Counted from the first letter of the stretch, positions 45,880 through 57,762 are shown. The stretch is DNA of 64,000 nucleotides from Echinarachnius parma (GCA_037951105.1 JBAMJV010001840.1:1-64000), one strand, 5' to 3'. A program made the numbers and translations. Notes: generated by a model from the sequence alone, not told the origin.

Positions 45880-46405
45880 GTGTCCCTTTATAGAATAGGG
45901 ACACTAATAACAACACTGATATACCCCCTCTCCACTACACAAATTTCATCATTAAGGAACTACAGCGTCTAGATGGCCTATTTTTCACAATTCAGCTCTC
46001 TATATGTAATTTTTCCCGAAGAAAAAGAATTTGGCAGTCATTTCTCATGAAATCAATCAATTTTGGGGTAATTAGTAAATATCTAATTGTCCTGGGAACG
46101 CCCCTTTTAAATCGCCAAAATGTGACGTCATCTAAAGAACGGACTAATGAACTAAATTCTGTAGATGACGTGTCATGACGTAAGCCAATGAATTGTCAAT
46201 CACATGTCGATCACGCTGCCGATTCCGGACCCTAATTGTGGGTGGGGCGTAAACTGGCTGCTAAGTGAGATTTGGCATCAGAAAACTAGTCTTAAATCAC
46301 TACTGTGTTTATTTTCATGGATTTTTTTTCGGCAGACCTATGTTTCAAGTCATCAACTATGGAATAAGTATCAAAGTACGTTGTATTCTTTAGGTCCTTT
46401 AATCT
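45880..46405. repeat. Uncharacterised interspersed repeat
   Basis: Starts with the palindrome AGTGTCCCTTTATAGAATAG-GGACACT. It contains GAACTACAGCGTCTAGATGG, several GATGACGT/TGACGTCA motifs, and ends near TTAGGTCCTTTAA. No intact frame. Confidence 0.4.
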
Positions 46406-46414
46406 GAATATCTG

Positions 46415-46559
46415 GGCCCCGTTTCATAAAACTTTTCCAATTGTGTCCAATTATGGTAACTACTATGGCAACATCCAATCAGCATCAACGAGCAGTTTAG
46501 CTGTTGCCATGGTAGTTGCAATAATTGGACACTTACAAAATGGAAAAGTTTTTATAAAC
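46415..46559. mobile_element. Palindromic MITE, family F copy 2
   Basis: Arms GGCCCCGTTTCATAAAACTT and CCAATTGTGTCCAATTATGG, with an inverted right arm. Related to 34371-34529. Confidence 0.8.
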
Positions 46560-47007
46560 AAATATTTCTATCTCGATATCTAGCAGTGATATGGTACGTG
46601 TTGAAGTGTAGTTGCTTCATAATTTAGTTTTTGAATGGTGATAGTTTGTGTGTATGCTGACTTTGTTGAACTTATTGCCTTTCAAAAATGTTTTTCCTAC
46701 ATAATTACATACACGATGATACACCCCCACCCCAAATTTATTAATGTCCACATTACGCATTATGGTGTTCATCTGATTATCAATCATATTAGGTGCTATA
46801 TAAATATTATATTATTATTATCTGATAATTGACAAACTATAACTATCGGTATTCAGCGGTGATACATCAGGACTTTGTGGAGGTGTTGTGCAAGATTGGA
46901 TAGTAATCCAAGCCCATATTCATAAAAGCCCGCTAGTTTAGTTTCATGCTTTTCTGGATGATTTGGCTAGGTATTAAGCACATGACCTAGTTGCTAACTA
47001 GGGTTAA

Positions 47008-47484
47008 AGGGATAGTTTAGTATTGGTCAAACTTAACTTTAGTAACCAAAACCTGCATCATTACGGTACAAACTAATAGTTATAACTCCACCATGCTCGA
47101 AAGGTATTACAATTACAAACAAAGTAAAAACCCTGTTATCATTAAAAAAAAAGAGCAGTTACAACTCAAAATTGTGCATTTAATGTTTTGTTAAAATAAT
47201 GATTCAATAGAGATATCACCAACAACTATTTAAAAACCTATTTAGATTTTTTTCAAAGTAGTCTATAAGCATTTTTTGTCTTTTTCTAAAAAGTCCAAAT
47301 GTCCCCTGGCCCGGTAGACTTATGAATTAAGTATCTTGATATAAAATTGTTCAACTATGAGAGCATTTGAAAGGGAATGATTCTCATTTTACATGTTTTA
47401 TTCAAGGAACTTTCAAATGGAATTAAAACCAACCAATTTAGTGTCAAGGAGCATTTCGGGACGTACCAATACTCAACTATCCCT
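47008..47484 (-). mobile_element. TTAA-type MITE family A, copy 5
   Basis: Flanked by TTAA (47004-47007 and 47485-47488). It has ends AGGGATAGTTTAGTATTGG and the complement of AGGGATAGTTGAGTATTGG. The interior is diverged from other copies but has the GATATCACCAACAACTATTT landmark. Confidence 0.8.
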
Positions 47485-47869
47485 TTAACTAAGGATAAAC
47501 CAGCTAACCCTAGTTGGGGACTAGGACACTGTTTTTGGTTTAATAAACCGTATCATTTGAAATAGAATGCAGCTAAGCTAGTATTTTTGGTAATGAATAT
47601 GGTGGCTATATAAGCATCAAATATCTTGTTTACCGTTACCTTCCAGATGCAACCACAAACAGGACGTACTTAGGAACTATTGAACATTATTAGGGTAGGA
47701 GCCCCTGGACAAAATAAATATAAGGGTGTGTGTGGGGGGGGGGGGGGGGCGTCGTGCCTGAGCCTCCTACATTTAAAAATACAGTGATTTGTCGTTATTC
47801 AAGTGCCATTTTGGGTATATGCCTAGGGCTTCCTTAGGACCTACATTTGTTTACATGTGAGGTTAGAAT

Positions 47870-48564
47870 GAAAAAAGGGGCACAGTATTCTAACATTGGT
47901 CGTATGTATCCAGTGTAGACAATTAAAAGATCACAAAGAGGTACATTAAAACGTTTCAGAGTACGCAACATAAATAACAATTTCTATTGCACTTCTATAT
48001 CATTTCCTTAACTTGAGTGTCCGATTTTAAATCACATTGAACAAAAGTACTCTGATGACATTTTCTTCATTTAAGAGTGTTTCATTCATGTAAAACATTC
48101 GGGGAGTTTTATTCCTTATAAAAGAGAATGTCATAACGGAACATTAAATGGGGTTGAATTTCATATAATTGAGCTAAGACTAAGTTTTTAATGATCATAA
48201 TTCAGATTGTAATGTTGATACTTGTATACAATTCCGACTTTCTACTATAGTTAAATCATCTGCATATACTTATAAAAAAGTAATCATAACATGCATCATT
48301 AACTATAGTTAACTTGGTACCTTGAGGAACTCCTGCATTGTTAGTTTTTACATCTAAAATATGGCCTTTATATCTGACTTCTTGTTGGCGGCATCCTAAA
48401 AAAGCTACTATTGAAATAACACATGGTCGTACATCTAATTTAACAAGTTTACAAATTAAAATATTATAATCAATTCGATGAAAAGCTTTAGAAAAATCTG
48501 TTAAAACTGTGGTTTGGAAAACTGTTTTCTGTTCATCAGCATTTTTATATAAATTGTGTAACAT
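47870..48564 (-). mobile_element. Decayed LINE reverse transcriptase fragment
   Basis: Minus-strand frame with VLTDFSKAFHRIDYNIL (about 48455-48510) and GVPQGTKL (about 48305-48330). Then, across a frameshift, comes the catalytic YADDLTIVESRN (about 48225-48265). Order and spacing fit a non-LTR reverse transcriptase; stops follow. Different lineage from the fragments at 1-463 and 6.4-7.7 kb. Confidence 0.8.
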
Positions 48565-48763
48565 CCCAATTTAAATAATGGCAAGTTGAAAGGCCCCAAC
48601 AATTATCAAATAATTATATTATTACATATAATATTATATTATTATAGAAAATAAAGAGTGGGCCCTCAATAAGTGACATGTATTCCCATGTATTAGAAAA
48701 AAAAATAAGATTAATCAATAATTGCAGTAGATTATAACATGAAAGAAATTAAACAACATACAT

Positions 48764-48774
48764 GAAAAAAAAAA
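48764..48774 (-). terminator. Pol III T-run terminator of tRNA-Thr
   Basis: The A run on the plus strand gives a long T run directly at the 3' end of the tRNA on the minus strand. Confidence 0.85.
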
Positions 48775-48847
48775 AGGCACTGCCCGGATTTGAACCGGGG
48801 ATCTCCTGTTTACTAGACAGGCGCTTTGCCAACTAAGCCACAGCGCC
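48775..48847 (-). tRNA. tRNA-Thr (anticodon AGT)
   Basis: A 73-base cloverleaf. The acceptor stem GGCGCTG pairs with CAGTGCC (one G-U), with discriminator T. The A box is TGGCTTAGTTGG. The anticodon stem CCTGT/ACAGG holds the loop CTAGTAA, giving anticodon AGT. The B box is GGTTCAAATCC. It closely resembles vertebrate tRNA-Thr(AGT). A run of over ten T on the minus strand directly after the gene is a good Pol III terminator. No intron. Confidence 0.96.
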
Positions 48848-49455
48848 GCGGCGACAACTTATGCGCACAATAAGTATTTATAGTCTATTTATTAGGACTA
48901 TTCCAAAACCAAATAGGGGTGATAAATGTAAGCGTAACATGTGTCAAATGTTGGACTGAAGTCAAATATATTGAATGTATGTCAGTTCTTATTACTTAAA
49001 TTCATAATAATTTAACTACTTATTAATTAATCATGATGATTAGCTTATTCCAATGATGAATTTTAAGTCCATGTATTTATTATTTCCACATGATGGATGC
49101 CATAGTGATATCCAGAATGCGACGAAATATCCCTAAGCTATCGGTATCGAACTGGGTATCTTCGCCTAATGCTACATAGCGATCAATGCTCTTTGAATCA
49201 AGTATCGTGGTTTTTATATCGATAGTATGTGTTGCTATCTATTTCATCTGTGTGAAATTATGGGGTCAACTTCAGACTGACACTGTTGCTCGACTGATTA
49301 GCTGACTACGGAATTTCTCTATTTTACAGATCTATCTTGGTCAAAGACAGTGATCTCCTCGTTATTTATATTTCAAAGAGTTTAGGTTTTCTCTCATCGT
49401 TGTAAAAAGTAGAGGTAGCGTTTGTTCTTGAGGAGCGAAAGCAACTTCTTTTGCG
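48848..49455. other. Upstream region of the CATIP-like gene
   Basis: Contains the 5' flank shared between the minus-strand tRNA-Thr gene and the plus-strand CATIP-like gene. No TATA box was placed. It probably contains the promoter and 5' untranslated region. Confidence 0.4.
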
Positions 49456-49529
49456 ATGGATGTTCTTGGGGCGCTTGATGGGCCATCGGGACTTCAACAA
49501 GCTCCGGAGCCGGAGGCTGAGGCGAGCGG
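49456..49529 (+). CDS. CATIP: CATIP-like coding exon 1
   Basis: MDVLGALDGPSGLQQAPEPE followed by AEASG, acidic and without conserved motifs. Donor GTGAGT, ending two bases into codon 25. The start is the first ATG in frame with the downstream exons. Confidence 0.7.
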
Positions 49530-52500
49530 GTGAGTCACTGTTGCCTAACAATTAACGAAATTTACGCTGCTAATATAAACTGGCATGTTTTTTTCGCGTG
49601 GTGATATTTCTAAATTAATTTCTTGCCGACGCAACGACTCAAGATCTTTTAATATGACATTTTACTAAATTACTAGCATGTTATAAGAACACATTTGGGT
49701 CATTATAATTGTGACTTTAGTTTTGTCTTTCTTAAGTTAATCTTTCTTAGATTTCTGTTTTGCCGGGGCCGGGGGGCAAGTCACTGAATTTGTAAATTGT
49801 ACCTCACATAGTCAATCATAAGTTATAACATAGACCGAAAAATCAGTCTATATTCCGAGGGTTATGTCCACTGAGACTGTGTCTTATTTCCTCTCCATTA
49901 TATTTAATTATAGACTGAAGTGAAGATATATAGTAATTATTCGTGTGTGTGACGCCGGTTGTCTAGACTAGACAGTAGATCGACAAATCTATCACTTTCA
50001 TGGCCTTTTTGACATTATTATTGTTATTTTCACTGTCGGCATTCTAGCGATAGACGCAACCCATACACTCTGCCTTGAGAGGCAAGAACACTGTAACTCT
50101 GCAGTAAAAGTTACTTACGGAAAATCTTTTTTTTTTGCACATAAAACACAACATATTTAGTATTTTGAGCGACATTTGTAGCCCTATCATTCAATACATT
50201 TAGGGCTGCTATAATACTTTAACGGAATTACGGAAAGCGATAGATTTGTCGATCTATCTAGACAGTAGTACTAGTACATTCACTACAATTTACAAAGACC
50301 CAAACTAAAGTATTCGAAGACGGTGAAAACGCATCCTAATTTCCCAAATATCATACATAATTAAATGTATGATTTACTGAGTGGCCCATATATATTGTGG
50401 TTGTGCGGCTGGTTTCTAGCCGGTTTGCTCCGTCACAGTACAAACACTTTAAAATTAAACTTCCATCTCGCGATGGAGGGGATAGTATGACTATGACGTC
50501 ATAATATTAAAGGTTGGCTGACAAGAAAACTACCTAAAAATTGTGTTTTACTGTACATATCTAAGGTAAATTTTCATGAAGATTACTAATAAATACATAT
50601 TTTCCGCATCGGAAAACCCAGTAAAATTTAAAAAATCAACTTTTAAATTCACTTTAGTAATCCCCGTAAAAAAATTGAGTCCGGGCGAAGAAAAATGACA
50701 TCATCTTTGTGACGTCACATGCAGGCAATCGCAGTATAGCTTGGTCATAGACGTACACGCTGAGTGCAATACTCACGTTGACAGAGAGATATTATTTCGA
50801 TTTTTTTCAATATTTGCAAACATTTGTTAAAGTTTATATCATGGATGATCTACACTCAGATGTGTTGCTGCAAGCTGCTATAATTCATTCCTTAGAAATT
50901 GATTTCTCTCTTACCTGATCAAAAAGGGACACATAACTTAAATTGTAGAACGTGTCCGTTAAGAGCTTTCGTTAGGGCCCAAACGTTACAAGATTTGTTT
51001 TCCCACCTGGTTTGGTGGATGCAAATGTGTTACACCAGCGAAAAAATTAATATTTTTATTTTGGGGGCTACTTTTCCAACTTTCGGGGGCTCCAAATTTC
51101 CGGGCTCTTTTTCAAATTTTAGGGGCTACTATTAAGCTCTAATGCTGTAAGTGATCATCATTTGATCACGATCCAAACAGAAAAACCAACATAAATCCCC
51201 AAAATCCAAACAAAAAAATTAAATTTTTTATTTTTATTTTTTTGGGGGGGGGGGGGGGGGGGGCTACTTTTTTTTTTTTTTTTCTTTTGATCATTTCGGG
51301 GCTGACTTCGCCCGCCGCCCCTGTGTATTTTTTTCGCTGTGTTACACTCCCTTGTTGTTGTTGATGTCTGAAACTAATGTCTGATGATAGCGTGATGACT
51401 TGAAGTTGAAGTCAAACTTTTTTTTAATTTTTAAATTGAATGATTGATGACCCTGGCCTTGCCTTGGCCTTAGCCTTGATGACATGACATGACATAAATT
51501 CCGACTGATGAATGATGATCATGGCAATAGACCAATGAGTAAATGACTTGAATCAAAGTAAACTGCACTCGAGCTGCGCTGGTAGTGGTAATAATTAGTG
51601 CTGTGCCTGTTAAATGATTCTTGTTTATCTTTGTTGACTGCATGATGCCATGAGTTTGAGTTGACTGATTTGACATTAAATTGATTACTTTTAAGTTGAT
51701 GTTTTAAATGTTGTTAGACTGATAAATCTGTCATTTTCAGGGCCTCTTTAAAGGCTCTTTTACATTTACTGCACATGTACAAGACTGTCTTATGGTCGAC
51801 ACTGTATGATGCTCTGTACTGTAGTCAATGTAAAAGAGGCCCTGAATATTGACCAATTGGAAATGACAGATCTATGTGAGCACTTGTGAGCTTGTGAAAA
51901 TCTATGGCTAAATGGCTATAGATGCAATGTCAGTTATTTGTGTAGAATTTCAACTTATTTTATTTCCTAAGCTATAATCTCAAATATTTGTCATATTTTG
52001 CCTGTCATATCTTGTCTGATGATGCTGATAAGTGATTGGGATGCAAGTGTGTCATTCTATACCAACTTACCAAGACAAGATGCGCTTCAGCATGACTAAA
52101 ATAATGGATATTCTACTATGCAGCTTGTGCTGACATTTGTATTATCTGTAGACTATAGAGACTTATACAGATAGTACAGTTTTGCTTTAGGTTAATTAAT
52201 TCATGAAGTAAATGGAAAACTAAGTGTATTAATCGGAAGAGCATTGATTTTAGAGATATTTAAACAAACTTTATTTGATCAAAATCGGTTCAGAAAGATC
52301 TCAAATATCAATAAATATATATTGGAATACATGTAGGGCCCACATGTATTCACCTATTTAAGAACAAATATAATTCCAGGGTTTTTAATGATCTCTCTAG
52401 ATATTGAATTGAATTATTTTAACAAATCGTCACAATCACATTCACAATTGTTTAGAAAAAAATGTTTGAAACCAATGTTTTTAGAGAACGCCCTCTTGTG

Positions 52501-55414
52501 TTTTAACAGCAGCTTTTTTTAATGATCAATTGATAACAACATTTTAACTAAAACTGTTTGTAGGGTTTTTTTAACTTTCGGGCATACTAGTCTAATATGG
52601 TGCAAGTTTTGGTGACTATTTACCGTAAATCTCCGTGTAACTATAAGACGCACTTTTTTCCGTCGGAAAAATTTCAAAGTTGGGGGTGCGTCTTATACAC
52701 AGGTACAGCAAAAAAAAAAAAAAAAAAAAAAAAACATTTTGGACACCCTGTAGTCACGTTGAATGTGTATAAAACATGGTTTAGGGCATGACAAGAGCTT
52801 GCTGTCAGTTGTAGCATTCAGCAAGATATACCTTTTTCTCACACAAAAAATATTGGTTACAGATCTTGTAAAAATTGCAGGTTTATTGAGCAGTAATTCT
52901 GCTGCTAATGAATATTCATACATTCGTGAGCAGCAGTACTAATTAAATATGCAATTTTCTAACCAATGGTTATAAATTTTGCTGATAATTAAAAATAGTT
53001 GTAAGTAAATTTAGAAAATTGCATTATATTTAGTGAGTATTGTTGCTCATGAATATTCATGAATATGAATATTTATGAGCACCAGTGTTACTGCTCAATA
53101 AATGTGCAATTTGTGTAATAACCACAATTTTTATGTGAGAAAATGATGTTGATGAATGCTACATTCAACATTAATCTATTGTCATGCACTAGACCAGTGG
53201 TATTACATGTAAGCATTCCAACAGCACTTCAGGGTCTTTACAAAAAAAATACAGGGTGTCCAAAAACAAAAAAAAACAAAAATATTTATGATGTTGAGCC
53301 TTGCCTGCTGTTTGTGAACTTTGTCCTCACATACATGTTCTCAGTTGAGGTATAAATCCTAGTTAAAAACAGTCCTACAATCAGTGAAAAAAATACATGG
53401 GGGCTCGGGGTGAATTTGCCCCCGAAATACCAAAAAGAGCCCCCGAAAATTTGCATAGAGTTCAATAGAAATCAATTTTTGGAGTGTTATTTTCATGCAG
53501 GTAAGCTTGAAAAAGTAGCCCCCGAAAAATATTTTAATTTTTTTCCCTGCCTACAATAACTTATAAACTGTGATTCATTAATTGGCTTTGAGTGTTTGAC
53601 CTGATTTATGTTTTGTTATTTGTTAGCTTATTATGCCTTTCTCTATTGCCTTTGACTATATAGGGAAGCCATGAAGATTGACGACTTGCCAATGGCAGAG
53701 ACAAATGGAAATGCTCTGAAGTTCCTGGAGAGTATAAGTAAGTTTTTTTTTTGTATTATTCAGCATTCCTAATCAAACCATCTTGAGCAGTGAAGTTTTA
53801 ACCAGAGGGGCTACATGTCACTTGGTTAACTTTAAATAGACAATTATTTTGCTAGAGGCCTGGTTGGACCATTAACATATTTTTTGCTCAATTTTGGTGG
53901 CTTAACACAAATTTACTGGCTCAAAAACTGTTTTCATGTATTAAACATTAAACTCTTATTGATACACAATTATAATGTCTATGAATGAGGCTTGACATAG
54001 ATGGATACTAGACTTTCTCATTTTGTCATTGTCAGTTTGAAGATCTAATTGGCCAATCAGGCAATCAAACAGACAAAAATATGATCATCACAACTGTTCA
54101 GTTACTTTTTAAAATTTACTGGCCTATAAAGTGTGCCCTGGGCCAGTGTTAGTGACAAGCAAATTTGTAAGATGGTGTTTGATGAACCTTGGACATGCAT
54201 AAATGTGAAGGGGGAAAATGGATTTAATTATTTTCATGGTTATTATGCATGGATGCCAGTTCATAAAAAATGTTGGCCCTGGTCACAATGACAAATTATT
54301 TTCCACACAAATTAGGAGTTATGAATCAGTTTTCAGAACCTCAACTCAGCTCATTGGCACACCTGTTTATAATGGCAAGTTATGAAATGCACAATCATGT
54401 TGACTTTGTACATTGTTGAAATAGAACTGAAAAAGTAAAAGTAATGTTTTCAATGCCTGCAGGTCTATCTATAGCCTTTGACAAACACAACGATTGCTAA
54501 AAACTCAGTAGAAAATGGCTTCAAGAATATAAGTTTGTGGATGAGGCCCCTTCGAGTGGAAACCTCGATTCCATTTGCCAAATTGTCACTGTAGTGCTTG
54601 GGTTGATATTAGCCCACGGTTGAAATGCCTTTTATATTAAAAACAGTCCCCCAAATCACTAAAGTGCGCTACAAATTATAATTTTTATGACAGCCTTCAA
54701 GAAAAATAATTCTTAGAGTGCTTCTTAAATGCTGGCAGTCTTGAAATTAAGTACTGTAGCCTTGGATACAAAATTATTTTGTTTCCCTCTTTGTGAAGCT
54801 CTTGATAATTTTAAAGTTAGTATTATGGTTATTCCAAAATAGCCCTGAGCTGTAAATTGAAGAATTTAATGCAAAATAAATTTCAGAGTACTCATAAAAA
54901 ATGCTGGCAGACTTGAATTTAAGTAGCAATCGATAAATAAACAATTTCCTTTATTTCCCTTTCATGTGCAGCTATCAGTGATCTTCAAGACGTCCTCTTC
55001 AAATGAATGTCCTGGTGGCTATTATAAAATACCCCTTGTAAAATATACATAAATACATTGCAAAACAAATTTCAGTGTGCTCGTCGAATGTCATTGGACA
55101 AGCATTTAATTGTAGAAAAAATACTACTGAAAACTGATTAAATCTATTTTTGTTTAATCGCCAGTGAATTTTAATGCTCAAGCCTTCGATGAATAACTAT
55201 TTCATGTTTGTTCTCCTCTGATGTGCAGCTGTGGACGATCTTCAAGACATCCTGTTCACAGACAGCCTGGTGGCCATCTCCACCGTGGGCAAGGAGCTGG
55301 GTGAATTCTCAGTGAGCGTAGAGCCTGCCAGACACCACGGCCAGGATTGCCTGCTCATACATGCAAACAGCCACGGCACCATCGACAATATACCCATGGG
55401 GACCTCACTCACAG
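49456..55414 (+). CDS. CATIP: CATIP-like protein (ciliogenesis-associated TTC17-interacting protein), first three exons
   Basis: Three exons join in one frame (49456-49529, 53664-53737, 55229-55414), all GT-AG with matching phases, giving the first 111 residues. The stretch LPMAETNGNALKFLESIS, then DDLQDILFTDSLVAISTVGK, SVSVEPARHHGQDCLLIHAN and GTIDNIPMGTSLT, follows the pattern I recall of the vertebrate CATIP amino terminus, which reads LPEANAEAIDFLSSL and CLFVHASSRG at the same places. CATIP binds TTC17 and promotes actin polymerisation during cilium formation. No further exon was found up to 64000, so the following intron is longer than 8.5 kb or later exons were missed. Extra decayed copies of exon 3 surround it. 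The assignment rests on remembered similarity over about 80 residues. Confidence 0.72.
49962..50268. mobile_element. Palindromic MITE in CATIP-like intron 1
   Basis: The arms GTAGATCGACAAATCTATC and GATAGATTTGTCGATCTATC are inverted, with GTCTAGACTAGACAGTAG-type ends. Non-coding. Confidence 0.7.
50269..51718. other. CATIP-like intron 1, mostly unassigned
   Basis: No exon recognised. It contains a repeat with GGGGCTACTTTTCCAACTTT and GGGGGCTCCAAATTTCCGGG near 51060-51130, and a poly-G/poly-T pair near 51241-51285. GGGGCTCTTTTT-type motifs recur near 29790, 30120, and 53400-53525, so this is a dispersed family. Confidence 0.45.
51719..51878. mobile_element. Palindromic MITE
   Basis: The arms ATCTGTCATTTTCAGGGCCT and CTTTTACATT are repeated inverted at the right (AATGTAAAAGAGGCCCTGAA, then AATGACAGAT). 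Confidence 0.75.
52155..52616 (+). mobile_element. TTAA-type MITE family A, copy 6 (decayed)
   Basis: Contains AAACTTTATTTGATCAAAAT, CGGTTCAGAAAGATCTCAAA, GTAGGGCCCACATGTATTC and TGGTGCAAGTTTTGGTGACT, in family order. Ends decayed. Confidence 0.8.
52735..53267. mobile_element. Tc1/mariner-type MITE with GGACACCCTGTA ends
   Basis: Inverted ends TTTTGGACACCCTGTA and TACAGGGTGTCCAAAA, with arms that remain complementary for about 150 bases (GAATGCTACATTCAAC and its inverse). The middle contains the palindrome TCATGAATATTCATGA. The end type is common in mariner-derived elements. Confidence 0.8.
53664..53737 (+). CDS. CATIP: CATIP-like coding exon 2
   Basis: Completes codon 25 and adds EAMKIDDLPMAETNGNALKF then LESI. 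Acceptor TTTGACTATATAG, donor GTAAGT. Confidence 0.75.
54799..54830 (+). pseudogene. Faint relic of CATIP-like exon 3 start
   Basis: TTGTGAAGCTCTTGATAATT sits at the position expected for an exon start. The preceding intron-like sequence (TGCTGGCAGTCTTGAAATTA) resembles that before the 54972 copy. Weak. Confidence 0.45.
54972..55025 (+). pseudogene. Decayed copy of CATIP-like exon 3 (5' part)
   Basis: TTCATGTGCAG then CTATCAGTGATCTTCAAGAC, GTCCTCTTCAAATGAATGTC and CTGGTGGCTATT match the intact exon, which begins 257 bases later. An in-frame TGA occurs early. Confidence 0.88.
55229..55414 (+). CDS. CATIP: CATIP-like coding exon 3
   Basis: Completes codon 50 and encodes VDDLQDILFTDSLVAISTVG, KELGEFSVSVEPARHHGQDC and LLIHANSHGTIDNIPMGTSL. 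Acceptor CTGATGTGCAG, donor GTAAGA, ending one base into the next codon. Confidence 0.82.
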
Positions 55415-55486
55415 GTAAGAACAACTGATTCAGTGTTACGAAATCAAGATCAAGTATGTTGTTCCGTATTTATAATGAAGTTGATG

Positions 55487-55746
55487 GTAAGTAGCCAAGT
55501 TAAATATAAGCCATAGTAGAGCCTGCTATATAGACACCAGGGTCCCATTGCAGAAAGAGATACAATCGATTGTAAGTCAGAAACTTTGCGCGTTTCAACC
55601 AATCAGACTCGCGCATTTAGAACACATCATCTGACTTACAATCAATTGTATCTCTTTATGCAACGGGGTCCAGGACGGCCTGCACATACATGCTAAAAGC
55701 CATGGCACCATCAAAAATATACCCATCCTAAGGACATCCCTTACAG
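55487..55746 (+). pseudogene. Decayed copy of CATIP-like exon 3 split by a MITE
   Basis: GATGGTAAGTAGCCAAGTTA and CATAGTAGAGCCTGCTATAT match the exon middle. A palindromic MITE (55540-55671) interrupts, and the copy resumes with GACGGCCTGCACATACATGC, AGCCATGGCACCATC and a donor-like ACAGGTGAGA. Without the MITE the spacing from the intact exon is about 200 bases. Confidence 0.9.
55540..55671. mobile_element. Palindromic MITE inside an exon 3 copy
   Basis: Arms GGTCCCATTGCAGAAAGAGA, TACAATCGATTGTAAGTCAG and the inverted right arm ending GCAACGGGGTCC. Its insertion postdates the duplication. Confidence 0.85.
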
Positions 55747-55813
55747 GTGAGAACATTTGATTCAGTGTTATGAAATCAAGATCAATTATGGTGCATTTAA
55801 TATGAAATTGATG

Positions 55814-55922
55814 GTAAGGAGCTAGGTGAATTAAGACAATTATTGTTTGCTGATACATGGTAACGACCATGGCACCGACCATGGCACCATCGACAGTATA
55901 CTCATGACCAGGAACTACCTTT
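55814..55922 (+). pseudogene. Third, more decayed copy of CATIP-like exon 3
   Basis: GATGGTAAGGAGCTAGGTGA corresponds to KELGE, and ACCATGGCACCATCGACAGT then ATACTCATGACCAGGAACTA to the exon end. The intron-like TCAGTGTTATGAAATCAAGA before it matches the sequence after the intact exon. Confidence 0.85.
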
Positions 55923-55924
55923 AA

Positions 55925-56295
55925 AGGGATCTAGTAACTTTGTTGACATGTGCAAAAAGTGATGAATGGTTGATACAATTTTTTATTGTTGTTATCTGTT
56001 TGTCCACTGGGTATTGTGTGAAAATTTTAAGTTTAATGGATGTTATATGGCCAAGTAATAAGCAAAAATGCAAAGTTATATTCACTAACTCATTGCACTG
56101 ACTTTGTACATGGTTAACCGTGTATAGTTTAACATCTGAGCACTTCAATCGTAAATAACTTTTTAATGAAAGGGAAATTCGAAAAACCAAAACCTGCCCC
56201 ATGCTTCTATTGTTAATACGAATACAACAAGGTATGAGGTGAACGCTAAAATTCCAATTGGATTTTGAGGATTTGGACAATGTTACTAGATCCCT
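55925..56295 (+). mobile_element. TTAA-type MITE family B, copy 2
   Basis: Flanked by TTAA (55921-55924 and 56296-56299), ends AGGGATCTAGTAACTTTGTT and the complement of AGGGATCTAGTAACATTGT. Same family as 23462-23837. Confidence 0.9.
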
Positions 56296-56479
56296 TTAAT
56301 ACAGACCTGTAATAACATTAGTTGGACATGTAGCTAATCATTTAGTTTGAAAATATTTCTGTTATCAAATCAGGATCAGTTTAAAGGGATAGTTGAGTTT
56401 TGGTATAGAGGGTGCTACACAAAATAAATGTGGGGCCCCACAATTATTAGAGAATTTTGAACCAGCTGTTAAACAATTT

Positions 56480-57762
56480 TTATGCCTCCGCAACGAAGTA
56501 GCCGGAGGCATTATGTTTTCGGGTTGTCCGTCCGTCCGTACGTCCGTACGTACGTACGTACGTCCCGTTCTCGTGATCGCGTTATCTCAAGAACCGATTG
56601 ACGGATTTTCACCAAACTTGGGTCATGTATGTATCTTGGGGGGCCAATGATCTGATTAGATTTTGGGGTCATGAGGTCAAAGGTCAAAGGTCACAGAGCT
56701 CATTATATATGCAAAAATAGATCGTGATCTCGTTATCTCAAGAAGGGATTGACAGATTCTGACCAAACTTGGTACATGTATGTATCTTGGGGGGCCGATG
56801 ATCTGATTAGATTTTGGGGTCATGAGGTCAAAGGTCAAAGGTCACAGAGCTCATTATATATGCAAAAATAGCTAGTGATCGCGTTATCTCAAGAACGGAT
56901 TGACTGATTCTGACCAAACTTGGTACAGGTATGTATCTTGGGAGGCCAATGATCTGATTAAATTTGGGGTCATGAGGTCAAAGGTCAAAGGTCACAGAGC
57001 TCATTATATATGCAAAAATAGATCGTGATCTCGTTATCTCAAGAAGGGATTGACAGATTCTGACCAAACTTGGTACATGTATGTATCTTGGGGGGCCGAT
57101 GATCTGATTAGATTTTGGGGTCATGAGGTCAAAGGTCAAAGGTCACAGAGCTCATTATATATGCAAAAATAGCTAGTGATCGCGTTATCTCAAGAACGGA
57201 TTGACTGATTCTGACCAAACTTGGTACAGGTATGTATCTTGGGAGGCCAATGATCTGATTAAATTTGGGGTCATGAGGTCAAAGTTCAAAGGTCACAGAG
57301 CTCATTATATATATGCAAAAATAGCTCGTGATCGCGTTATCTCAAGAAGGGATTGACAGATTCTGACCAAACTTGGTACATGTATGTTCCTTGGAGAGCC
57401 AATGAACTGCTTAGATTTTGGGGGTCATGAGGTCAAAGGTCAAAGGTCACAGGGCTCATTATATGTAAAAGTAGCTTGAGATTGGAAATCTCAAGAACTG
57501 AATATCAGATTTCAATCCAACTTGATACCTGAATGTATAATAGGGAACAATTGTAGTCATTAGATTTTGGGGTCATGAGGGCAAAGGTCAAGGTCACTTA
57601 TAGCTCATAATTCTGATATGTCAAGATCTAAAAGACAGAGTACCATCAACATCGAGTTGACAGAATTAATTCTGTGTACATGTTGATTTGGGCTTGATAT
57701 AAATAAATTGCGTAATGGCGGAGGCATCATTTTCGACTGCGCGCAGTCGAAGATCCATCTAG
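56480..57762 (+). mobile_element. Helentron-like non-autonomous Helitron
   Basis: Starts TATGCCTCCGC; the complementary GCGGAGGCAT lies near the end (57718-57727). The perfect palindrome TTCGACTGCGCGCAGTCGAA (57732-57751) follows, then eight bases and the terminal CTAG (57759-57762) before T. No target duplication, insertion next to T. This order is diagnostic of Helitron2-type ends. Inside are (GTCC)n/(GTAC)n and about five 150-base tandem units. No Rep/helicase frame. Confidence 0.75.
56674..57449 (+). repeat. Tandem 150-bp units each with AGGTCA direct repeats
   Basis: Each unit contains three AGGTCA half-sites spaced by one A: exact at 56674, 56825, 56975, 57126 and 57430, with one changed half-site at 57276. 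Units alternate between two variants (TCAAGAAGGGATTGACAGAT and TCAAGAACGGATTGACTGAT), making a roughly 300-base higher-order repeat. Confidence 0.9.

Noticed and set aside
46204-46407. 67-codon plus-strand frame with a plausible composition
   Set aside because: It lies in a repeat-like segment with palindromic start, and I find no conserved motif or splice context.
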